From RGVD01 sp040403075 (GTDB lineage Bacteria; Bacteroidota; Bacteroidia; UKL13-3), in assembly GCA_040403075.1 (NCBI GenBank), contig JBBALJ010000123.1:1-8528 (forward strand): DNA of 8,528 bases, written 5' to 3'. Shown here piece by piece: positions 1 through 6,900 of the stretch; the first letter of the stretch is position 1; each line of letters begins with the position of its first letter. A program made the translations under genes and the position numbers. The notes beneath the pieces are model-generated. The model had not been told where the DNA came from. It was given only the letters and a program-made list of their open reading frames with translations, and did no database searches.

Positions 1-701
1 GCAATATCATAGCTATCTGTAGCGCTGCACATGGCAAACAAGAATCCACCCCCACTCACAAAATCTCTGATTTTCTTAGACACAGCCAACTTCAATTCAG
101 AGACCTTTTTGAAACCATATTTAGCAGCCATGGCCTCTGCTTCTCTTACTTCGGCCTTATACCAAGCGGCATTGGCAAACTGCCCATAGAACTTTCCGTA
201 TTGGCCTGTAAAGTCTTCATGGTGCAAGTGCAACCAATCATACAAAGGTAGTTTACCATCCAACACTTCATCATCAAACACCACTTCGTAAGGAATCTCA
301 GCATAGCTTAATACCAATGTTACTGCATCATCCCAAGGTTGTTTGGTTTTGGGCGAATACACGGCAATTTTGGGAGCTTTATGAAGTTTAACCAATTCCA
401 TGTTCACATCAGGTTTGGCAATTTCAGTGAGTATCTCTGTTACTTGTCCTTCGCTGATTACTTCAAAGGTAACCGAACGAATTTTACATTCTCTTTCAAA
501 TGCTTCATTATAGGGTAGCATAAAACTCCCTGCTTTGTAGTTCAAAAGCCAATCTACATCTTGTTCTTTTTGCAATACCCAATAGGCCAATCCATAAGCC
601 TTTAGATGGTTTTTCTGCGACTCATCCATTGGCAACAAAATGCGCGTTGCAAAACTGTGAAGACTAAGTATACTAAAAATTATCGCTATCTTATATTTCA
701 T
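1..701 (-). CDS. Secreted protein of the Bacteroidota 'asparagine synthetase B' family, 3' end missing
   Basis: This gene runs off the left edge; 233 codons are visible from an ATG at 701-699. The family is usually a little over 400 residues, so about half is present. The protein starts with a signal peptide (MKYKIAIIFSILSLHSFA), which predicts export. Family hallmarks I recognise are LLPMDESQKNHLKAYG (about residues 22-37), WLLNYKAGSF (51-60), APKIAVYSPKTKQPWDDAV (109-127), LPLYDWLHLHHEDFTGQYG (151-169) and GGGFLFAMCSATDS (217-230). The family is commonly labelled asparagine synthetase B, but there is no Cys at position 2 as class II glutamine amidotransferases need, and the exported N-terminus argues against that enzyme. 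The IAVYSP...PWDD start and the GGG...AMCSA elbow look more like a class I amidotransferase/ThuA-like fold; that is inference. The start overlaps the end of the upstream DUF2520 gene by 11 bases, so the two are probably co-transcribed. Substrate and function are unknown. Confidence 0.85.
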   Translation of the reverse strand, partial: MKYKIAIIFSILSLHSFATRILLPMDESQKNHLKAYGLAYWVLQKEQDVDWLLNYKAGSFMLPYNEAFERECKIRSVTFEVISEGQVTEILTEIAKPDVNMELVKLHKAPKIAVYSPKTKQPWDDAVTLVLSYAEIPYEVVFDDEVLDGKLPLYDWLHLHHEDFTGQYGKFYGQFANAAWYKAEVREAEAMAAKYGFKKVSELKLAVSKKIRDFVSGGGFLFAMCSATDSYDI

Positions 702-1464
702 TTTGCTGATGTAGTTTAAAAATACTTTGGGTAATTTTTTCATACAATTCTTTCAATTCCTTGTTTTGATTGAGCAAATTTAGATGCTTTTTAATGGTGT
801 TTCTATCATCCCTTTTAGCTGGTCCTGTTTGGTTATATAGCGGCTTGTTCACACAAGCCTTTCGAGCAGTTTCGCTTATTAGGGGTTTCAATAAATCAAA
901 TGAAAGATTTTGTTTGCTCAATAAATCATCTGCTAAAACGTATAAATGATTGGTAAAATTATTTACCATCACGGCAGCCAAATGATAGTATTGCCTTTGC
1001 TCTGAATCAATAAAATGAACATGATGGCTTATCTTATCCGCTAAAGATTCTACAATCCTTAATGTTTCGGCATTGTTGGCTTCCAAGCAAATAGGTATTT
1101 GACTGGCATTGGGCAAATCGTTTTTGAGAATCGTTTGCAATGGATAAAACACAGCCCTATCCTTATGAGTAGAAAGTGCATCCATAGGCAACATGCCACT
1201 ACAATGGGCTACGATGGAAGTAGTTTTTAATTGATTAGCTACTAAAGTAATGGCATCATCTCGCAAAGCTACAAAAGTGATATCTGCATTATCATCCAAA
1301 TGAGCCACATCATTTATATAAGTTGTACGATAGGAGTTTGCTAACAATTGTCCCTGTTCTTGGTTTCTTGAGCAGATGCAATTAATGGATACATCGGTTT
1401 TGGCAAATGAATCTGCTAAAAACCAAGCCATATTACCTGAACCTATGATGTTTATTCTAATCAC
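691..1464 (-). CDS. Rossmann-like, DUF2520 domain-containing protein
   Basis: This is a 257-residue predicted cytoplasmic protein. An N-terminal Rossmann fold begins with the dinucleotide-binding motif IIGSGNMAWFLADS (residues 6-19) and continues through the strand DITFVALRDD (61-70) and IVAHCSG (84-90), as in the ProC/F420-dependent NADP oxidoreductase-like group. The C-terminal half carries the DUF2520 signatures FYPLQTI (106-112), RQYYHLAAVMVNNFTNHLY (157-175) and TGPAKRDDRNTIKKHL (213-228). Length and order match full-length family members. The family is presumed to bind NAD(P), but its reaction is not established. The start is GTG at 1464-1462. A TAG stop lies immediately upstream in frame, and the next Met (residue 12) is inside the nucleotide-binding motif, so GTG is the only sensible start. 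The gene ends inside the start of the downstream exported protein gene (11-base overlap), which suggests translational coupling in an operon. Confidence 0.92.
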   Translation of the reverse strand: MIRINIIGSGNMAWFLADSFAKTDVSINCICSRNQEQGQLLANSYRTTYINDVAHLDDNADITFVALRDDAITLVANQLKTTSIVAHCSGMLPMDALSTHKDRAVFYPLQTILKNDLPNASQIPICLEANNAETLRIVESLADKISHHVHFIDSEQRQYYHLAAVMVNNFTNHLYVLADDLLSKQNLSFDLLKPLISETARKACVNKPLYNQTGPAKRDDRNTIKKHLNLLNQNKELKELYEKITQSIFKLHQQNEI

Positions 1465-1512
1465 CTATGCTGCATCAATTATGGCACCAATGTAGTTATT
1501 ATTCGTCACTCA

Positions 1513-1548
1513 CAAAAATAATATATCGTATAAATTCTATGACCCAAA
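1513..1548 (-). promoter_or_regulatory. Possible Bacteroidota-type promoter for the DUF2520 operon
   Basis: Read on the minus strand, TATTTTTG (1520-1513) matches the Bacteroidota -7 element TAnnTTTG exactly. A TTTG lies upstream at 1548-1545, with a spacer of 24 bases. That is a few bases longer than the usual 19-21, so the -33 element is doubtful. Transcription would begin around 1506, giving a leader of about 40 bases before the GTG. Confidence 0.35.
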
Positions 1549-1571
1549 CTTTAATATGTTAAATTTTATTT

Positions 1572-1579
1572 TATTTTCG
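1572..1579 (+). promoter_or_regulatory. Possible -7 element for the OmpA-family gene
   Basis: TATTTTCG differs from the Bacteroidota -7 consensus TAnnTTTG by one base. No convincing TTTG lies at the expected distance upstream; the region around 1549-1553 reads CTTTA. If used, the leader would be only about 12-15 bases, A-rich just before the ATG at 1598 and without a Shine-Dalgarno motif. This is a weak call made because the gene faces away from its neighbour and must have its own promoter in the 133-base gap. Confidence 0.25.
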
Positions 1580-1597
1580 TTCCATAAAAATTTAGAT

Positions 1598-3172
1598 ATG
1601 AAAAAAATAGTTACTGCATTGGCGATTTTGTTGTCAAGTTATCAGATTTCTAAGGCTCAAACCAAAGAAATGCCTTGGCAAATTGGACTTGGCCTGGGTA
1701 TTTCGGAATACACCGGAGACATGGGAAATGGATTTTTTAAATTCGATTTAACGTCACACACCCTTCCTTCAAACAATGGTAAAAACAACCAAAACACGCC
1801 TGGAGTAGGATTTTTAACCGTTAACAGATATTTAAATAGAGATTTTGATATGTCTTTTAGGGGTTATGCAGGTGAGTGGGGTTATTTTAAAGATATGAAC
1901 CCAGGTAATAGCTTCTACAGAACCACCATGGGTTTAGATTTAACACCTAGATGGAAATTCTTAGCTAATGAAAAAGCTAGATTTGTTCCCTACTTAACTG
2001 CAGGTGTTGGTGTTAGACGAGTTAGTATGCCTTTTGAAAACAACCAATTTGGAACTGCAAAAATCGGTGACATGATTGACACCTATGATAAATCTGCCAT
2101 TTATGAATTTACCGTTCCATTAGGCTTAGGTTTGAATGTTGCTTTTACTGAAAAAATTGGACTTAACCTTCAATCAAATTATATGTGGACCAATAACGAT
2201 TTCTCTGAAAGTGGTCCGGATAAAAATGCTAGTTTCAGTTTCGACCAAGCTTGGTTTCACTCTATCGGTTTAACTTATAATGTTGGTAAAATGAAAGATG
2301 CCGATGGTGATGGAGTTTCTGATAAAAGAGACAATTGCCCAAATACACCAGCTGGTGCTTTGGTGGATGAGAAAGGTTGTATCCAGGATAAAGACAAAGA
2401 TGGCATTGCTGATAATTTAGATGCCTGTCCTGATAAAGCTGGTATTGTAGCATTCAAAGGATGCCCTGATACAGACAAAGATGGCATCGAAGATGCTAAA
2501 GACAAATGCCCAGAGACAGCCGGTATAGCTAAGTTTGAAGGCTGCCCTGATACAGACAACGATGGAATACAAGACAAAGACGATAAATGCCCAACAGTGG
2601 CTGGTATAGCTAAATTTAATGGTTGCCCTGATTCAGATGGCGATGGCATTCAAGATAGTGAAGATGCATGTCCTACTGTAAAAGGAACTGCACAGTTCAA
2701 TGGTTGCCCTGATACAGATGGTGATGGATTAATTGACAAAAACGACAAATGCCCTACAGTTGCAGGACCTGCAAGCAACAACGGTTGTCCTGAAATAAAA
2801 GCAGAGGTTCGTAAATTGTTCGAACGTGCTTTACAAGGTGTTCAGTTTGAAACAGGTAAATCTACTATCAAAAAAGAATCGTTTGCTATATTAAACAATG
2901 TGGTAAAAGTAATGACAGAAAATCCGAGCTACAAATTATACATAGCCGGACATACAGATAATGTTGGAAATGCCGATAAAAACTTACAACTATCAAAAGA
3001 ACGTGCAGCCGCAGTTGAAAAATTCTTAGAAAGTAAAGGTGTTGCTACAGAAAGAGTAAGAAGTGAAGGCTTTGGACAAACTACTCCAGTTGCTGACAAT
3101 GCAACAAAAGAAGGAAAAGCTAAAAACCGTAGGGTTGAATTCAAAGTTGAATTTGAAGATGTGGTAAAATAA
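1598..3172 (+). CDS. OmpA-family protein with beta-barrel and six thrombospondin type 3 repeats
   Basis: This is a 524-residue outer-membrane protein that should tie the outer membrane to peptidoglycan. It begins with a signal peptide (MKKIVTALAILLSSYQISKAQ), followed by a predicted beta-barrel at about residues 22-230 with alternating aromatic/hydrophobic strands and a Gly-rich PYLTAGVGVR (131-140). Next come six TSP3 calcium-binding repeats of the form DxDxDGixDxxDxCP, starting at residues 234, 264, 291, 318, 345 and 372. The OmpA C-terminal domain (about 410-520) contains GHTDNVG (451-457), NLQLSKERAAAV (462-473), GFGQTTPVADN (491-501) and NRRVEF (510-515). Asp454 and Arg469 occupy the positions known to bind diaminopimelate in OmpA-like domains. 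An in-frame ATG exists at 1556, but it would place 14 extra residues ahead of a textbook signal peptide, so I chose 1598. The gene is single, flanked by a divergent operon and its own terminator. It could be called OprF/OmpA-like; I assign no symbol. Confidence 0.93.
   Translation: MKKIVTALAILLSSYQISKAQTKEMPWQIGLGLGISEYTGDMGNGFFKFDLTSHTLPSNNGKNNQNTPGVGFLTVNRYLNRDFDMSFRGYAGEWGYFKDMNPGNSFYRTTMGLDLTPRWKFLANEKARFVPYLTAGVGVRRVSMPFENNQFGTAKIGDMIDTYDKSAIYEFTVPLGLGLNVAFTEKIGLNLQSNYMWTNNDFSESGPDKNASFSFDQAWFHSIGLTYNVGKMKDADGDGVSDKRDNCPNTPAGALVDEKGCIQDKDKDGIADNLDACPDKAGIVAFKGCPDTDKDGIEDAKDKCPETAGIAKFEGCPDTDNDGIQDKDDKCPTVAGIAKFNGCPDSDGDGIQDSEDACPTVKGTAQFNGCPDTDGDGLIDKNDKCPTVAGPASNNGCPEIKAEVRKLFERALQGVQFETGKSTIKKESFAILNNVVKVMTENPSYKLYIAGHTDNVGNADKNLQLSKERAAAVEKFLESKGVATERVRSEGFGQTTPVADNATKEGKAKNRRVEFKVEFEDVVK
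2387..2791 (+). repeat. Five in-frame 81-base repeats encoding TSP3 units
   Basis: Five consecutive units of exactly 27 codons lie within the OmpA-family gene. Each encodes D-x-D-x-D-G-[IL]-x-D-x-x-D-x-C-P, then a short linker ending in G-C-P. A sixth, more divergent 30-codon unit precedes them at 2297-2386. The regular length suggests expansion by unequal recombination or slippage. The repeats form a rigid, calcium-loaded stalk between the barrel and the peptidoglycan-binding domain. Confidence 0.9.
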
Positions 3173-3197
3173 TTTTAGACTATTAATGTATTCATCT

Positions 3198-3233
3198 AAA
3201 GGCTGCAAATCAATTTTGCAGCCTTTTGTTTTT
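3198..3233 (+). terminator. Intrinsic terminator of the OmpA-family gene
   Basis: A perfect 12-base stem (AAAGGCTGCAAA at 3198-3209 pairing with TTTGCAGCCTTT at 3215-3226) encloses a 5-base loop. It is followed by a T-rich run TTTTGTTTTT. It lies 25 bases after the stop codon of the OmpA-family gene. Confidence 0.9.
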
Positions 3234-3364
3234 CAATCCGATATTTAGAAAAATATATGCACGAAGTGTAAATCAGAATTTCATTAACACTATCATTCAA
3301 TTGAAACAATTATTTATACAAATATTAATGCTTTTCTGAGAAATAAATAAATACTCTCAATTAG
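3234..3364. other. AT-rich non-coding stretch before the barrel relic
   Basis: I see no intact gene, promoter or structured RNA here. It may contain more eroded sequence of the surface-protein relic that follows: in that frame TLN-stop (3353-3364) directly precedes it. Further upstream I could not read a recognisable protein in any frame. Confidence 0.5.
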
Positions 3365-3682
3365 ATTTATCAAAAAAACTTGGAAGGAGATCAAGTAATA
3401 AGGGGCTACAAGTAATCTCGATTTTTGGGTAGGGTAATGAATTTTACAAATCTTGAAATGAGATGGAGAATTGCTCAAACCGCATTGCTCAAGCAGCATT
3501 TGGTTTTCAATGCTGTTGGAGTATCAAATGATTTTAATAACATTATTTCTAATAATAATTATAAATATGCTGTGGGATTAAGAGCAAGAATTTCTTGAAA
3601 TATTAGTACTATTCTTAGATTTGATTAGGCTATTTCAAAAGAAGACAATCAGTTCTTTTTTAACCTTAGTCATACATTTTAG
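3365..3682 (+). pseudogene. C-terminal remnant of an Omp85/BamA-TamA-like outer-membrane surface antigen
   Basis: One frame reads through as recognisable protein despite three stops: TAA 3413-3415, TGA 3596-3598 and TAG 3626-3628; a further TAG lies just upstream at 3362-3364. The first segment reads IYQKNLEGDQVIRGYK, stop, SRFLGR. This resembles the GG(x)(x)LRGY...RFxGR motif that marks the last strands of Omp85-type surface antigens. NLEMRWRIAQTALLKQHLVF follows and matches the usual 'NxELRW+' strand. YKYAVGLRARIS, stop, NISTILRFD, stop, AISKED resembles the family's penultimate strands. The reading ends QFFFNLSHTF-stop at 3680-3682, a C-terminal Phe as in the beta-signal recognised by the BAM machinery. 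No frameshift is needed across about 106 codons. The N-terminal portion is absent, so this is a broken relic. A 53-codon ATG-started stretch (3437-3598) lies inside it, but a functional small protein seems unlikely. The family assignment rests on remembered motifs and needs a profile search. Confidence 0.75.
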
Positions 3683-3970
3683 AAAAACAAAAAATAATGC
3701 GACAATTTTGTAGGATTTCATCCACAAAAAAGAACTTTTGAATGCCATTACAATTTGATAAACGGCTGTATAAACCAATTTTTAAGGATATTAAATTAAT
3801 ATTAATTGTAATTTTAAGAACACTCAGAAGAAAAGCATAATACTCATATACAGCAATTTACACACAAATACAAACTGTAAAATATCCAATTCCGCTTTTA
3901 TACAAAAAAAATATCTTGACATTTATCAATAAATAAAATATCATTGTTTTAACAATTAACTAATAAAATC
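3683..3970. other. AT-rich intergenic region upstream of the large secreted protein gene
   Basis: About 290 bases with no coding sequence that I can recognise. It includes a 14-base AT-only palindrome (AATTAATATTAATT, 3794-3807), which is weak in so AT-rich a background. The only convincing signal is the promoter near its right end. The long distance from the relic to that promoter leaves room for operator sites, but none is evident. Confidence 0.5.
3916..3946 (+). promoter_or_regulatory. Promoter of the large secreted protein gene
   Basis: TTGACA (3916-3921), a 17-base spacer, then TATCAT (3939-3944) forms a near-perfect housekeeping-sigma layout. The same site also reads as a Bacteroidota promoter: TTG, 20 bases, TATCATTG (TAnnTTTG with one mismatch). 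Transcription would begin around 3951-3953, leaving a leader of about 20 bases that is A/T-rich and lacks a Shine-Dalgarno motif. Confidence 0.6.
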
Positions 3971-6900
3971 ATGAATAAAAAACTACAAAAATTAATCATG
4001 CTTTTAATAGCCTTCACGGTTATTCAAGCAAAGGCGCAACAAGTAACGGTAACGTCCACCGCAGGTTCAGGTGCCGGTTCAACAGGGGGTTACTCCTCAT
4101 TAATCAGTGCATTTTCAGACATCAACTCTGGTATATATCAAGGTGATATTAACATTCGAATTCATGCAAGTTTTTCTATGTCGGCTAGTGCCGTTTTAAA
4201 TGCAAGTGGAACTGGGTCGGCATTATACACGACAGTAGTTATAAGACCTGCCGATACATCAACTGTAACAAAACAAGTTTCGACAACGACTGCTGCATTA
4301 AATTTAATAGAATTAAATGGGGCAGATAGTGTAGTAATTGACGGAAGAGCTGGAGGTACTGGTACTTCATCTTTACTTGAATTTGCTAATAACTTTAATT
4401 CAGGAACAGCATCAAGTACAAGTGTTACAATGAGATTAAACAACGGTGCTACAAGAAATGAATTTAGGTATGTTAGCTTTACCAATGCATCAAATCAAGC
4501 AGCAACAAATGGAGCAGCGCTTGGTGCTTCAAATGCATCAAATTCATGTAATATCGCTTTTATGAATACCACTGTAGGTAGTTCGGCCAACTCTAATAAC
4601 TCTGTTAAAAACTGTGTTCTTACAGGAGCTAGATTATCAATGTTTTTTGATGGTACAAACGCTCTTAGCAATGCTAATATGGATAATATTGTTATTCAAA
4701 ACAATCAAATTAGAGATTTTGCTTCAAGAGGTATTGATGTTAATAATAATGTAGGAACAATCTTAATTGATTCCAATAGGATTTTTTATTCTTCAGGATA
4801 TACTAGTACAAATGGTGCAGCTATTAGAGCCATTTCTCTTGGATCAGGAACAGCATCTGCTACAAATAGAATGACAGCAACAGTAACTAAAAACAGAATT
4901 TATGATTTAAAACTTTCTGGTTTTACTAATCTTTCAATTACATCAATAATCATTCAACCGCCTTCAACATCGCCAAGTACATACGATATTGTTAATAACA
5001 GTATTGTTCAAATGCAAACAAACAGTGGGGTGACTGCAGGAGCGACAGGCGGACTTGTTGGTATTATTTTTACGGGCGCAAATTCAGCTACTGTAAATGT
5101 TTATAACAACACGGTACGTCTTGGTGGTTTTATTACTTTAACCGGAATGACAAATTCATCTATTAGATCATACGCTTTTGGTAAATTTAATTCTGGTGCT
5201 TCATCTGTTTTAAATGTGCAAAATAATTTATTTATTAATACCCGTACTGGAGGCACAATGAGTAATTTAGCCGTTGCCAACCATATGGGTGCTTGGTATA
5301 ATACCAATACAACAGGTACTAACAATATTAATAACAATACATACAATGGCACTGGTCAATATGTTATGGGTTGGGGTGGTTTTGTGTACACAACATTTGC
5401 TGGTGCATATCAAACTGCCGCTTCTCCAAATGATGCCAACTCAACATTTAAATCACCAGCTTTTACAAACACTCAACAACCCTATTTGACGGGTGCATCT
5501 TTGGGAGATGCTGATTTATCAGCCACAAGATTAACTGCAGCACCAACAGATATTGACAACGCAAGCAGACCAACAACTTGTTATAAAGGCGCATTTGAAT
5601 CATCAACCCAATTTGTAACAAACGATTTGGCTGCAACCATTATTTATACTTATGGAAAAGTACCTGTAGGGACATTAGATAGTGTAAGGGTTAGATTCAA
5701 AAGCAATGGTGTTTCAACCTTAACTAATAGTGTATTGAGTCTAAGGTTTAAAGGTGCAAGTGGTGACACAACAATCTATTTAACAGTTCCTAGTATTGCA
5801 CCTCTTTCAGATGTAATTGTTAAATTCCCAGGATTCACCCCATTAAATATTGGATATGATACCATAACGGCATCCATGCCCGCAGGTGATCAAAATACAG
5901 CTAATGATCAAGTAATTTGGGTTAGAGAAAATACATTGAATGCACTAAGTTATACTAGACCATTTCAAACTAATTCTGGTACTGTAGGTACTAATCCGCA
6001 AGGTGAAATGTTGGCTAAATTTAATACTCCAGTTAGCAATTTTGTTAATCAAGTAAATGTAAATTTTAATACTGCAGGTCTTGACTTTCAAATAGTAATA
6101 TATGAAGATTCAGGTAGCACTTGGGGACCTAAAAGAAATCCTTTGTATGTTTCATCAACTCAACAAACCATTGTAGGTGTTTTTAATTTATCATTGCCTT
6201 CTATAGCTATTAGAAGCGGAGACTTCTTTGTTGGTGTTAGACAAACCACAGCCAATAATGTAGGTTTTGCATACCAAACAGAAAACCCTATTAGAACAAA
6301 TACTTTTTATTTCAGACAAGGTGCTACATTTAACACATTGGCGTGGAATGATTTTGCACCAAACAATTTCTTTAGATTTATGATTGAGCCTAGGTTAAAA
6401 ATAAATAATGATTTGGGTATTACTAGTTTAGTGAGTCCTAGTCTTTGCGCTGGGTCTTCAAATGCAACAGTAAGTGTAAATGTTCAAAATTTAGGTTTAT
6501 TGAAGCAAGACTTTGCAGTTAATCCACTTTCAGTTTCTGGTACAGCAACCGATCCGAATGGTGCTATCACCTCTTTTGGACCAATTGTAATCAATTCAGA
6601 TACTTTAACTAGTGATGGCAATTTGGTTGTTACGCTTTCTAATACATATAACATGAGTACAGCGGGTAATTACACATTTAATGCTTGGTCAAAAAGCAAC
6701 GTTGATATCAATGCTTCAAATGATACATTACCTGCAGTAACTAGAACAGCAGTAACTCCAGTATCATCTCCTTATGCAGAAACATTTAATGCGAGTCTAG
6801 CATTACCTAATGGTTGGACTTCAACAAGATTTGCAGCCACAAATGGTGCTGGAAAATCATCTTCAAATGGAATGAGAGTAAATATTTTTAACAGTGTAAA

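Noticed and set aside
1556..1597. Upstream in-frame ATG extending the OmpA-family protein by 14 residues
   Set aside because: It would put an odd hydrophobic stretch ahead of a standard MKK-type signal peptide, and the weak promoter candidate lies inside it.
2275..2649. Open minus-strand frames across the TSP3 repeats
   Set aside because: They arise from the repeat's biased codons on the opposite strand; the translation is low-complexity Ser/Pro/Leu repeat with no domain or start context.
3314..3499. Minus-strand 61-codon open frame in the gap
   Set aside because: It lies antisense to the surface-antigen relic, which explains the sequence better, and its translation resembles nothing.
3437..3598. 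A 53-codon plus-strand ORF as a functional small protein
   Set aside because: Recognisable barrel sequence continues in the same frame both before its ATG and after its stop, so it is a fragment of a decayed gene.
3413..3628. Stop-codon reassignment or programmed readthrough in the relic
   Set aside because: The intact genes here end at normal TAA codons, all three stop types occur within the relic, and the N-terminal part of the gene is missing.
3794..3807. AT-only palindrome as an operator site
   Set aside because: In such AT-rich DNA a 14-base AT palindrome is expected by chance, and it lies more than 100 bases from the promoter.
5274..5489. Plus-strand 71-codon frame inside the giant gene
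   Set aside because: It is an out-of-frame shadow in the beta-helix region with no start signal or recognisable content.
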